Positions 27,218 through 38,751 of a stretch of DNA of 64,000 nucleotides are shown here, one piece after another. The notes under the pieces are model-generated. The model did no database searches and was not told the origin of the DNA. It saw only the letters and a program-made list of their open reading frames with translations. Made by a program: the position numbers and the translations under genes. Numbering within the stretch: the first letter of the stretch is position 1; the number at the start of each line of letters is the position of its first letter. Origin of the DNA: Trissonchulus latispiculum (Eukaryota; Nematoda; Enoplea; Enoplida; Ironidae); assembly GCA_030248195.1 (NCBI GenBank), contig JASAND010028129.1, positions 1 to 64,000 on the forward strand. The letters are read 5' to 3'.

Positions 27218-27544
27218 GCATGGGCAAGATCAAATGGATTACTCTATACCAGATTTTTGTCGTGCGTGAATCCTTTAGTGTTTGGTGGTGGAGGATTCAC
27301 TGAAAATTTGCTTCGACTACGTTTTTGATAAGGGTTCGCGCAAGCAGGCAGAATTTGCTGTTTATTTTTATTTATTGTTGAATTACTGACAAAAGTTAAT
27401 TAATTCAAATACAAGGGTGGCAAATTCAATTTTATGGACAAGTGTAACTTTCAAATCAATCAACCAAAATTTTTACAATTACTCAGCCAAACATCTAAAT
27501 ATTTTAATTATTTTAAATTTTCCTACATTTAGTCCAAATAGTCG

Positions 27545-28078
27545 GATCAAGTAAACAATCTCCCCCCTCCCCGCCTCAATTGGTTGATGCTAAACTACTC
27601 AAAACTTGACCAATTTAGCTTGAATTTTGTGTGGGTGCATTCCAACACATATTTATTCGATTGGTAATAAAATTTTAAAATTTAAAAAATTTTAAATGTT
27701 TGTTTTTTAAGGTGTAAGCTAAAAATTTAAAAGCTTTAAATGTAAGCTAAAGTAGTAAGCTTAAGATGTAAGCTTATACGGATCTAGCGAAAAGCTGAAT
27801 AGAAAAACGGACTTCAGATTCGTGTTGTATGACAAAAAACCCCTATATAAAACTTTTCAGCAAAATCGGAGACAAAAAAGTTTTTGGTTTCCCTTGGTCC
27901 CCCCCCCCAAAAACTTCAAAATTTTAAATTTTTAAAATTTTAAAATTTTGTTAACAATCAATCAGACATGTGTTGGAATGCCCCCACTCAAAGTTTTAAC
28001 TAATTCGGTCAAGTTTTGAGTAAGATAAAGCGTTGGGGGAAGATAGTTTACTTGGGAATTTGGGGGGGGGGGGGGAAT
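27545..28078. mobile_element. Foldback element with ~140-bp inverted arms
   Basis: 27545-27690 and 27940-28078 are imperfect inverted copies. Both contain ACTCAAAACTTGACC and GCATTCCAACACAT, each read from its own end, and both end in a C or G run. The centre is AT-rich. I could not fix a target duplication. Confidence 0.6.
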
Positions 28079-28574
28079 TAATGTAAGGGCAAGAAAAAAC
28101 AAACTTAGCCCAGAGGTTAAGAAAAAGCTAAAAAGAGCTTATTTTGAGGATAACTGCCTTTTGGGTACTTTCTGTTTTCTGTTTCTGTTTTCAAACTTTT
28201 GACTCCATATTTTTGATCCGTGTAACTTCTGTGTAACTAACCATTCTTAACCAAAGTGTAGTGAATGTGGACAATATTTTGAATGAATAGTATTTGGAAT
28301 AGTGTAATATTTTGAGCACCTAACTTCTAGCTGTCCAATTTATCACTGACCAAACTAACATTTTTTTCTATGTGTTGACTGAAAAACCGTCTTGTTTGAC
28401 TAAATGTTTTGCTGTGCATAATTGTCTCGCATGAAAATGAAATTAGTGATTTTGTTTGCTCGGCGGAATCCGATAATTGCTCTGTTTTTGTCACTAAAAG
28501 GTTCAAATTTGGGAAGTGGGGTCAATCGGCTTACGACGGGAATTTTAGGAGCCCCATGAGCCCAAAAGCAATTT

Positions 28575-28601
28575 CATACGTCATGCTTATCATGACGTAT
28601 G
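28575..28601. repeat. Perfect 11-bp hairpin with TGACGTA core
   Basis: CATACGTCATG (28575-28585) pairs with CATGACGTATG (28591-28601) across 5 nt. Each arm carries a CREB/ATF-like TGACGTA half. No gene start is evident nearby. Confidence 0.7.
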
Positions 28602-29261
28602 CCTTTTCATTTCTAAAACATCGTCTTCCGATCAAAAGAAATCAAAAAGACCGAAATTGCAGAATTTCACGTGAACAGGTAATGAGAGGGGGAAGGTGAC
28701 TGAACCCCAATTCCAATCAGTTTGAGGTGGACTGTCGTACAGAGAGGTCGGCTTTCAGACCTAGTATTTTGTCTTCTACGTCTGGGCTGCTACGCCTGTT
28801 CTGTGTTTACTTCGTCGTTGGCCGGGTGTGCCAGTTGTGTTGTTTCGTGTGGAGTTTGATTCATTTTGTCTGTCCAGTTCAGTCACCTCCTACTCACCCA
28901 GTTCCTGTTACGTGTAATCTGCCTATTTGTGATTTTGTCTTCTATTACTGCTTTTCTCAGGATCTCCAGGCATCACGGTAACTTAGTTTTGTGAGTTGTC
29001 CGAAGTCTGTTTTCTGAAGTTAATGATTGATAAACTTTATTTATATCGTTGAATTTCTGTTCCCACATTGCTAATTCTGATCTAATATCATTGGTATAAT
29101 TCTTCTTGTGTATGTGACTTTAAACAGGAAATAATTAACTTGATATTAAAACCTGTAAAACTCAGTGAAAGCCAGTGATGCCAAGGCTAGTTAATTTGGT
29201 TAAGCTTGTATTTTATTTTATCATTAACGAAATATCATATGGCTAAAGCAAAAGGAAGTTA
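28602..29261. other. Non-coding sequence
   Basis: No supportable gene or repeat. Short plus-strand open frames at 28409-28699 and 28727-28981 have no motif and no neighbouring homologue. Confidence 0.4.
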
Positions 29262-29680
29262 CTTTGTATTGCTGTGGTGGTTGTCAGTTATTTAACTTGG
29301 CTTATTTGACGATTCATTATATGATTCTTGTATGATAACAGATTTCCATGTATCTACGACGGGGGTTGGGAAGATGAGCCATGTTGCCAGCGGGTTGGTC
29401 TATTTGATGAGACCGGTTTTATGTTTAACTTGGCATATTTGAAGATGCAGTTTTGTATAATTTTGGTTTTCTATGTATCTGTGAGTGGGGGGGGGGATAG
29501 CAGCCAAGTTGCCAACGCCTTGGTCTATGTGCACAGCGTTGTGCTGTTTGGTTGACTTGGCTTATTTGACTATGCCTTGTGTCTGTGTGTTGGTGCACAG
29601 ATGTTCCGTGGGGGGCAGGTGACACAACCAAGTTGCCAATAGCTTGGTCTAAATTATTGAACTTGGCTTATCTGCGTACT
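29262..29680. repeat. Tandem repeats of ~105-135 bp built on ACTTGGC/GCCAAGT
   Basis: Three to four diverged units start near 29294, 29429, 29555 and 29660 with ACTTGGCTTATTTGA-like sequence. Each also contains GCCAAGTTGCCAA or a close variant followed by CTTGGTCTA. The motifs are mutually complementary, so each unit can form hairpins. Confidence 0.65.
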
Positions 29681-30237
29681 TATTTGTAGCAGTGTTCTAC
29701 GCTATTAGTCTTGCAAAGGGATTTGGTGGGGGGGGGGAAAGCTCCTTGTGTAGTTTGGTTTGGGGGGCCATGGGATGTTTCGTTTTAAACTTAAAAACTT
29801 TTAAGCAAACTTACGTAGAATTTTGGCGTCTACCTTCCGCCAATCTTACGCAAGGCGAACGAACCCTAAGGGGGCGGGGAGGGGGGTTGCCTCCATGAGT
29901 GTGTTGGGGGAGCGGTAACCGTAGTTTGTCTGGAACTTTGGGTCTTGGGGGGGTAAATCTTGGAACATTGGTGGTCGACCCCGAAATGTGATGGGGCGTA
30001 CCCACTCGGAACCTCCCTCCCCAAATTTTAATTTCAGAGATTCCAAAAAATAGCCACAAATTCAAAGTTTTCTCAATTTTATTCGTTTTACTTCAAAATA
30101 AGGCTTGTGTTTAACGTTTTAGGCGTTTTTCCACTGTTTTAAAGCAATTGTAAGTCAAAATTTGAGGAAAAGTTTTCAAAAAAATTCCATTTATGGGCAA
30201 AATTTTGTTAACGTTTGGGTCCAAAAATCCCAGTGAA
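29681..30237. other. G-rich then AT-rich non-coding sequence
   Basis: Poly-G runs near 29728 and 29872-29885. No gene seen. Confidence 0.4.
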
Positions 30238-30600
30238 ACAATGTCAATTTTCAAATTTCCTGTCTCACCTAAATCAAATACAACAACCTACAAGTCGAAA
30301 TTTAATAACTTTGTATTTAATTTAATTTAATAATTATTATTTTAAAACTATTTTAAATAAAAATTTTAAAAAACTTCAAAAAATTCTTGTCCACAAATAT
30401 CAACGGTATTTTGGAAAACTTCCCTCCACCCCTCACCGCAATAAAACTATTCCAATTTCCAAATTTCCTATGTCTCACCTGATTCTAATACAAAAACTTA
30501 CAAATAGAAATTTAGTTACGCTGTATTTAATTCAATTTAATTTAATAACCACTATTTTTAAAACAATTTTAAGTAAAAATTATACAAAACTTTTTAAAAA
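30238..30600. repeat. Diverged ~140-bp direct duplication
   Basis: 30238-30375 and 30447-30600 share CAAATTTCCT, TCTCACCT, AATACAA, GAAATTTA and a GTATTTAATT…TTTAATAA tail in the same order. Between the copies is a short C-rich stretch. Confidence 0.55.
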
Positions 30601-31059
30601 TTAGTTCGGCTGGGGAGCGGTAACTGAAACTTGGGTGACGGTACGTTAAAAATTCTACGAAGGTAAGGATGGTCAAAAATTTTGGGGAACATAACCCCCA
30701 ACCACTCCCACCCTTCATAAATACGGCTAAGCGAAAATTGTCCAAAATTCCCTAAATTTTCCATTTCTTTCTAATTTTTGGCACTCTTTGGCAAAAAATC
30801 TAGGAGAATATAAAAATCTGGAATTCCGGGAGCAGCGCCAAAATTATTTATTTTGGACACTGACGAGGGTCCCCTCTAACAAAGCTATCGCTTTCATCCC
30901 TACAAAACCATAATCGCAACCAACGCTATAGGCACAAACATCGTGATAGTTGCATCCCCTCCCTCTTTCCTGCTCGGATATCGTTTATCACTTTCAATAC
31001 GCAGCTTAATTTAGCCAAGCCCATAAACCAAGCATCTTCTTACTTTACATTTTAAAAAT

Positions 31060-31290
31060 GTTCTCGATTAAGGTTGTATATTGTAAAAAAGTATAAATGT
31101 TAAAAAACATTTTTACAGTTAACAGTAGCAAAATTTCGGACTTTTTAACAGATTTTTTTACATTTTTTAACACCACTTTTTTACACTTTTTAACAATCGA
31201 TTTTTTTACCTATTTTTAACATTTTTTAACACTACTTTTCGCAATTTTTTTACACTTTTTACAAGTTTTTTTTACACTTCTCACAGCTAT
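31060..31290. repeat. Low-complexity TTTTTTACA/TTTTTAACA array
   Basis: Irregular repetition of a T run followed by ACA or AACA. Similar arrays recur at 32070-32100 and 33345-33430, on both sides of the short LTR element at 32101-33030, so that element probably inserted into one such array. Confidence 0.6.
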
Positions 31291-32100
31291 ACGTATGCCG
31301 TCGATTATGAAAAATAGCGTTTTCAAGTACAGTATATATTGCAGACAGGTTTTGTTTCAGTGAGTACATTAAAAGTATATATTTTATTTCAACAAGTAAA
31401 AATGACATTAAAAGTAAAGACAGTGGTTAGACCCTGTTGAGGATTTTTTGGGAATTCATTTTCGATCAATAAGTTGCCGACTATAGCTCGGTTGCAACTG
31501 GATTTCGTGCCAGATAACATGCTCAGAGGATTGTTTCCTTTCACTGAAAATTTAGAAATCCTGCAAGATGGGTTCAGTGAACATCTCAGTCAATAAAATT
31601 TAACAAAATGTCCAATTAATTCTAAGCCATAATGGAACAATATTTCAGAATAAAAAGTTTACACTCAAAATAATTTCTGAAATCTAAAACACAACACAAT
31701 ACTCTGACAAAATTTTTCAAAACCGAACATTCTCGTTATATGAAAATTTTGAAACTTGAACTAGAAATTTTTCTGAAATTAAATAATTTGAAAATGCTAT
31801 TGACTTTCTGATCTCACTAATGCAAATAACCTAAATGGCGGTTTCTATATGTTTCTTTTGCTAAATCTTCAGTCACTTTATTAAGTGGAAAAAGAAAACA
31901 TGAACAGTTTCTGGAGGTTTGCGTGCAATTAACAAACTTCTTGGTCAATTATCAAAATGAATAATAGCCTCAGAGGCTGTGTCCTGCAGTAAATGCTTAA
32001 ACTCATCCTTTCCGACAGTTGAATGGCGCGTATAACATTACTCTGGTACAGAAGAAATGAATTTGACATCGAAACATTTTTTACACATTTTTTATACTTT

Positions 32101-33030
32101 TGTAGACTATTTCCTTGATTTTACCCTAAATTATTCAAGAGTGAGTGCTAACTTTATGAAAAGTCAATCTAAATTTGACTGCTGTGTACGGTCCAACGCC
32201 GTACATAGCTAATTCACTTTCGCCTCCATTTTGATTTCAATTTCAGTCAGTCTAGATTCAAACTTGGTGACGAACTGTGGTTTTTGGGTGCCACCTCTGT
32301 GATTACCACTCTCTGGCTCAGTTTAAGTCACGGTTGGGGGATTTTTGGGGTCACACCCTCTTTGTCGAGCGCTTCTGTTGGCACTCGCTCTTGATGTTAT
32401 TCATATAAATTTATATCTTCGGATTATTTCCTGTTTTGTTATGTGCGCTCTAGTAGCGGCTGAAGGGCTCTGTCCCCATATTCTTTGTATTTGTATGTCG
32501 GCAAAGCCCGTATATGTTGAATGTACCCCCGGTATGTTCTGGCGTAGTTTTACCCGTGTCTCGGCAAAACCCAAATATGTGAAAAACATGGGGTCGAGTG
32601 ATTCCCGGTATCCAAAGTGAACCGAGGAAATATTTATCAATTTTCCCATTTCTTCTAAAACGCATTTTATCTATACTAGTAGCTAGGGTACGTAGGTTAA
32701 CTCAAATTTTATTACTAACCTATGTGCCTGGAGGCCGCGGCGAGGGCGCGCCTTTCAAAAGAGGGGGTAATCTGTAGAATATTTCCCTGATTTTACCCTA
32801 AATTATTCAAGAGTGAGTGCTAACTTTATGAAAAGTCAATCTAAATTTGACTGCTGTGTACGGTCCAACGCCGTACATAGCTAATTCACTTTCGCCTCCA
32901 TTTTGATTACAATTTCAGTCAGTCTAGATTCAAACTTGGTGACGAACGGTGGTTTTTGGGTGCCACCTCTGTGATTACCACTCTCTGGCTCAGTTTAAGT
33001 CACGGTTGGGGGATTTTTGGGGTCACACCC
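32101..33030 (+). mobile_element. Very short LTR-type element (TRIM-like)
   Basis: Two 258-bp direct repeats (32101-32358 and 32773-33030) differ at about four positions. Both begin TGTAGA, and the shared sequence runs to GGTCACACCC. The 414-bp interior ends with AAAAGAGGGGG (32757-32767), five bases before the second repeat. This is the same polypurine tract and spacing as in the element at 44867-53211. No primer site is recognisable after the first repeat, and no target duplication was found, so the true LTR may be longer than the shared part. Confidence 0.6.
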
Positions 33031-33985
33031 AAATATTTGATTGGAACTTTTGTAAGGTTTGTTGTTTGGTTTGGGTTTTCTTTTTATACAAATTTAATAT
33101 GGTGCTTGCCCAAATGTGTTTACCTGTTTAACTCGGATTTTGTAAAAGTGTTTTGAATTTGAAATATTGTTTTGTCTGAAATTACTTGGTCTTTGTTATT
33201 CTTGGAAAGTAAATCCGTGTAAATTAGGGCGTGCCATTTATTTTAGTTAGGTTAGCGATTAAGTAGGGATTGAATCAGACGTATTACACACTCTACCGAA
33301 CCTCTAATCTTTATTGAATAACAAATTATTTACATACAGAATTTCACAATTCGACACTTTTTAACACCTTTTTTACACTGTTAAAAACAGGTGCAAAAAA
33401 TTAATTACTTTTTTTACATGTAAATTAACAACCCTATTCTCGAAGATTCACTAAGCAATGGACTATAAAAGCTTTACCCGCTGATATAAAACTTAGGAAA
33501 TCTTATTTCAAATTGAAATGTTAGTTTTAATTGTACATATAAGTGTGCTTGTAATTTGACAAAGCCGGTGTTGCTATAGGTTGTTTTTCACAATATATAA
33601 AGCTGATTGTCTTGCTTTCGTGGCTGATTCATGTTTTCCTTCAAGATTTTTACATTTCTGATTTGAAAGATTATTGTACCAATTGAAAAGATTTCGCACG
33701 TCATTTCGAACTTGGTAACAATGGATAAAACTTTCATGAATAAGCTATTACTGTAAATTGTTTGGAAACACGTAATACAGTAGTTTGAATATTATTATTT
33801 TGCGAATAAAAGAGCTATTCTGTTGCATTGTTTGGAATCGCATAACGCAGTACGCAAAAGTTTAAACAATGAGCCAGCGTTTTACGTGACTTGCTTGCCA
33901 TCTTGCTTTATTGTAATGTTACGTTTACTTATTGTCCAGCTTTGCGTCTGCAGACTGCATGCTCCAAGAAATCTGCACTACCTGT
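33031..33985. other. AT-rich non-coding sequence
   Basis: No gene. A T-rich TTTTTTACA array occurs around 33345-33430. Confidence 0.4.
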
Positions 33986-34248
33986 TGTGAAGTATTTCTT
34001 GATATTAAATTGAGCGCAAACGTCAGTCTCTCTCACGTCTTGGCGAAAAACGGCCCCACCGTATTCCGCCAAGACAAGACGTGAGAAAGACTGACGTTTG
34101 CGCTCAATTTTAGATTATGGAAAATTAGCTAAGAAACCGAGGTTCCTACACGAGAGTGTAATTTTTGCATTTATCGTTTGTAAAGATAACACTACATTTT
34201 AGATAAATTTAGATGAAAATCGAGAGAAATATCAAGAAATACTTCACA
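33986..34248. mobile_element. Foldback MITE with 20-bp inverted termini
   Basis: The termini TGTGAAGTATTTCTTGATAT (33986-34005) and its complement (34229-34248) are perfect. The putative duplication CTGT flanks both sides (33982-33985 and 34249-34252). Inside, 34011-34106 forms a second long hairpin (arms starting GAGCGCAAACGTCAGTCT) with a few bulges. There is no ORF. Superfamily not assigned. Confidence 0.7.
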
Positions 34249-34330
34249 CTGTCCCGCCCATCTAGAGGGTGTTACTGGTAAAAAACATTTTATACCTGTC
34301 GTTAAACTTGCTATCAAATGAAAGTCTTAA

Positions 34331-34704
34331 GGCCGGTTAGTCTCGTGTGTCGCGTGCCGCAGAGTCGTATGTCGCGTGTCGCTTGTCGCGATTCACAGGT
34401 TCATAGCTTTTGGCGACAAAAGCGTCGTGCGACAAATTGTCGCGTGTCGTAAGGAGTTTAAAATGTTTAAAATTTAATAAATTTTAATTTTAATTTAATT
34501 TTAGATAAAATTTAAAATGCGTCTAGTCTATGGAATGTTGGCTTTGGCAATTGTTGCACTGAAATATCCTGCGACAGGCAATCAGCCTGTGAACACACCA
34601 GTCACTGCGACAAGCGAAATGCGACATACTACAAATCCTACGCGCATACGACATACGACTTGCGACAAGCGACACGCGACAAGCAACAGCCTGTGAACCG
34701 TGCT
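34331..34704. mobile_element. MITE-like element with GTCGC-rich inverted ends and TTAA flanks
   Basis: TTAA occurs at 34327-34330 and 34705-34708. The left end is rich in GTGTCGC/TTGTCGC copies and the right end in the complementary GCGACAAGC/GCGACACGC. Both ends carry a GGTT/AACC terminal segment. An inner pair (TTCACAGG and CCTGTGAA) also folds. TTAA flanks suggest a piggyBac-like origin, but the tip sequences do not match well enough to be sure. Confidence 0.5.
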
Positions 34705-35012
34705 TTAAAAGAAGTGAACAAGTTTTATCATGGAACTATATATTAACTCAGACCGATTGCGGAGCACTGAGGTGGGATAGATCCGGTGTTTCAGGTATTT
34801 TTATTTGGTCAAAGCTTAGTCTTCCAATGAGCTGAATGTGAAAACCCTAAGCGAACCAAAAATGCTTTTCATGTTCAAATAAGTACCCTTTGAGAATGAT
34901 TATCCTGGAAGTTTTTATTGAACGTTTTAGAGACTCTGGAGATCTTTGCATTTATAACCCATTGAGAATGTAATTCTTAGCTTAAAGGATTGAATTGAAA
35001 GTAAAGAATTGG

Positions 35013-35095
35013 CCATGTGGGGGTTCGAACGACGGCTCTGCCGCTTGCTAATCATATATACGTGCATACCACTACACCAACGGGCTGATTTCCCA
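35013..35095 (-). other. tRNA-like sequence with pol III A and B boxes
   Basis: On the minus strand TGGTGTAGTGGTATGCACG resembles an A box and CGTTCGAACCC a B box, about 45 nt apart. The would-be acceptor arms (GCCCGTT and CATGGCC) do not pair. It is therefore a tRNA-derived SINE head or a tRNA pseudogene, not a working tRNA. Confidence 0.4.
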
Positions 35096-35289
35096 TTTCG
35101 GGCTCATCAATCAATCTTTCCTATGCCTGCTTCTCTTACAGTTTCGTCCGCATTTGTCCGACTAAAAAAACACATTGTTTCTTAAGAAAACTGGAAAAAG
35201 GGCTCCTTTAGAATGATCTCGTTGAAGTGATTTAATTTGATATTTAGTTTAGATTGATTTTGTTTTAGGTTCACGAAATCAGATTCAGC

Positions 35290-37243
35290 ATGCCCGATCT
35301 TCTTGATCTGCCTGATCATGTACTGGTGGATATTTTTCGCCTGATTTCCTGGCGCCGCAGAATTCCTCTGGAAAGTGTCTCCAGACGATTTGTTTCTCTT
35401 CTGTTTCAGTCTTATCGTGATGTGGATTATTTTATTTTGGGGGCCGTCGACACTGATCTTAGCGTCAAATTTCGTTTTCGCCGAAAAAGCGAAATCATGT
35501 TTGACCGGCTTTTGCAGGTCATGAATCGTTTTCGTGAACTGAAGGAGCTCTATATTCTAAATCCGATCGAAGAATCTGTCTTGGCTAGAATTGGCGAGGC
35601 TTTTCCTAATTTGCATACTTTGGGAATTCAGTTGGAGAACCCGACAGATTTTCGCCAAATAGAACCGCTGCCCAGAAATATTTCGCTGGTTTTGCATCAT
35701 ATCGACGTTCGAGGCGGCAAACGTTTGAATCAAAGTGAAGTTCGTGAATTTTCAGAATTTCTTGCTGGTCGTGGAATTCAATTTAGCTACTTTCTGGAAA
35801 AGGATCTTATTTATGATGATGATGAATATATCACCGGTAGATTTAGTCAGCATATTTTTTCGAGTCAAAACAGTTTATCGTTTTTTGGGCCATTCTTTAA
35901 TGGTGTGTTCGTGCCGTATTTTGAGAGCTCCTTCTGCCAGCTGAAATCGCTGATTCTCGCACGTTTTGACTTGACCTCTGTCACTTTGAGCCTGTTGGTA
36001 GAAAATTGTCCTTTACTCGAGGAATTGGTTGTTTCTCTTTCCGATTCGAACCGGCATGACTACAGACTGCAGAAAAATTCTTTTTTTTGTTTCCAAAATG
36101 ACATTGCCTCAGCTACGTTACTTGAGTGCTGCTATCGACAACGATTTTCCAAGTTCGATGTTGACAGGTTTAACTAGCTCTGGTTTGTTACAGCATCTCG
36201 ATCTGCAATACGACAGGATCGATGTTTTCAAAAGTCTTGTTTCTGCCAACCCCAATCTGAAATATTTAAGTTGTACCATTAGGCAAGACTTCATTTCAGT
36301 TTCTGATTTTGTTGATTCCTGCCTTAAAAATCTCTTCCATCTTGAAACCGCGGTCCTTCAACTGCGGGCGGATCTTGATTGGGATTTTGATACTGTCGCC
36401 ACGTCTTCTGGATCTTTGTTGCCCAACCTTCGATCCCTTACAATTGATGTTCTCAGAATGAGTACGAACTACGATAGATCAGTAATTTCCCGCCCCTCCT
36501 TTTCCAGCCTTCTACACAGTGTCACTCGTCTTTCCTTGAAACGTCATGAAATTGGTTGTGAAATTCGCTGTCCTGTTTTGGTTGAACTTGAACTGGATCA
36601 GATCAACTTTACCAATGATCTGGCTGGATTTCGAGTTGGACCCAATTTCAGATCACTTAAGCTGTGGTATCCAAGACTGAAGCCTGCATCTGTTTTTGTG
36701 AATGAAAGAGTTCCTAACATTTACGATTTGAGTTTGGCTATTGCAAATTCCAATTGTTGCCAAATCTTGTCACTAACAGTTTACCTTGATTATTTGAAGA
36801 GATTAGCTAATCTGAAACTGCTTCACATATACTATCCCACGGCCCCATTTGAGTATGTCCCAGACTCGGGGTTTAATTTAGGAAAGACCCTTGGCTCTCT
36901 GCAATCGTTGGAATTTATTCATGTCAGGACAGAGGAGTACGCCCTCCAGGATATTCTGAAAGCCATAGCAGAAGAGCGACAGCGGTTATTGGAACAAGGA
37001 GTCACCTTGGAATTCCTGGAGTACTGTTTCGATAATTATGATACCGGTCTGGTGAGGTTGGCGACACCAAATTCGGGCAAAATGCGGTCCCGAGAGAAAC
37101 CAGAAGGTCTGCTGAAACTGCACCAATTCTTCAGATATAGATCACCCGATTTTTCTGGTTATCATCCAAGGCGGTCGGACAACTACATCATCATAACTCC
37201 TCCTGCTCTTAACGAACAGGATTTTGCTGCGCTGATTCGTTAG
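35290..37243 (+). CDS. F-box protein gene, one frameshift
   Basis: The N-terminus (LLDLPDHVLVDIFRLISWRRRIPLESVSRRF, quoted in parts: LPDHVLVDIF, IPLESVSRRF) is a good F-box, which binds Skp1 in SCF ubiquitin ligases. The remaining ~600 residues are Leu-rich with repeated L..L.L patterns (NLHTLGIQLENP, PLLEELVVSL, FRSLKLWYP), probably degenerate leucine-rich repeats for substrate binding. They end in a conserved helix ALQDILKAIAEERQRLLEQ. Two frames overlap: 35290-36177 and 36029-37243. The switch falls at a run of eight T (36081-36088). It could be a real one-base indel or a sequencing error; repaired length would be about 650 residues. An acceptor TTTTGTTTTAG ends at 35268, so a 5'-UTR intron is likely. 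Two degenerate paralogues lie at 26705 and 57781. Confidence 0.8.
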
Positions 37244-37485
37244 ATCTAATATAACATTTTTTGGAGATGCAGGAACTTAATGGCTATGCTTCAGTTGTAT
37301 ATTTTCTAGCTAGTATGAAAACTGTTGAATAGACGGAAAATATTAAGGATTTTATTTCTAAGCTATGGAAAAACTGTAGGTTTTATACCTTCTGATATGT
37401 TCGCAGACTGCCCTTAACGCTTAACCCCAATTCGCTGATAATGGGACTACGTTGTTTCGACTCTGCAGCGACGATATGCCGACCA
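37244..37485. other. 3' flank of the F-box gene
   Basis: Non-coding AT-rich sequence of about 240 bp between the F-box stop and the hAT-like element. No clear AATAAA was found close to the stop. Confidence 0.4.
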
Positions 37486-37924
37486 GAGATGAAACCGGGT
37501 CACTATTTACTGACCCGGTGACCCGGTATTTTTGAATATTCAGGTTTAAGCTTGCAAAAAATTAAAAATACTTTATTTGGGTGCGGTGAGTGTTCTTACC
37601 ATTTTGGACATTTTTGACGACTAAAATATCAAGTTGGGCAAAAGTTTTGCTTTCCTTAAAGTATTAGCATTGGAAAGTGAATATGGTAAGTAAAAGTAAG
37701 CCGGAAAAAGTCAAAACGATTTGCACGATTTTGAGCTCAATAATGTGAAGTAAAGTACATAGCTTTTTGAATCAAACAAATTGGAACAAAATACTTTGCC
37801 AAAGTCATAACATCATCTAATTCTAATCATAGGGTTTAACATTAGCTAGCACTTTTCAGTTTTATCATTATATATTTTAGTAAAATCAAGAGTCCATAAT
37901 AATTTCCTATATATTATAGAAGAT

Positions 37925-37983
<59 letters not shown>

Positions 37984-38736
37984 TATATATATATTCTTAA
38001 TAATAGTGCAATTATGCACTCTTCGTAAAATATTTCATTTAGTTGTATGATTGAAGTTTCACTCAGCGGAAATTTTTTAGAAATATTTTTTCGTATGGCT
38101 AGGATTCAGAGAATATGAAATAAAATCAATCACAATTGGTTTCTGAAGATATGTAGTAAGCCATGACAATTGCAAAATATGCAAAATAAAACTCAGAATC
38201 TGTAAACCTTGTTTTGCTGAGATTTTCCTTCTTACCGAGATTTGAAACCCACGGTCTGACCCTCTCCCTCCAAAAATAATAACAGCAGCGATAAAGCACT
38301 TATAGTTTAGATGGAGCATGGAGAATTTTAGATCTTAAGATAAAGATTTCAGACTCTCAAGGCCCATGTAATATATAGTTTTCATTTTCTAGTTAAGATT
38401 CAACGCAATGATTGTAGTTTCAAACCTAGATCTAAGCTTGACAGGACATTACAAATATTATGAGGACACTACTACAAACTACATACTACGACAAGCATTT
38501 AAAAAACTCCATGATTAGTTACGAATATTTCTTGTGCTAGTTTTTGAGTAATTGTTGAAGTTTTCAGTTGGCAAAAATTGGTAAAACTTTGAAAAATATC
38601 TTATAACAGCAAAAAAATTTCTTCATTCAAAAATACCGGGTCAAGACCGGGTCAGAGCTCCTGACCCGGTGACTCGGTCGATATAGTGACCCGAACTGAC
38701 CCGGCCCGGTGACCCGGTTTCATCTCTGATGCCGAC
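37486..38736. mobile_element. hAT-like MITE with CAGAGATG ends
   Basis: The element 37494-38728 is flanked by ATGCCGAC (37486-37493 and 38729-38736), a perfect 8-bp duplication. The termini CAGAGATGAAACCGGGTCAC and its complement are perfect over 20 bp, and inside them further GACCCGGT/ACCGGGTC copies occur. The interior is AT-rich, has a (TA)n microsatellite at about 37927-37981, and no transposase. 8-bp duplications and CAGAGATG tips are typical of hAT. Confidence 0.85.
37927..37981. repeat. (TA)n microsatellite
   Basis: About 55 bp of uninterrupted TA dinucleotides inside the hAT-like element. Confidence 0.95.
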
Positions 38737-38751
38737 AACTTGTTCTGTTAC

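Noticed and set aside
35013..35095. Functional tRNA gene
   Set aside because: A and B boxes are present but the acceptor stem does not pair.
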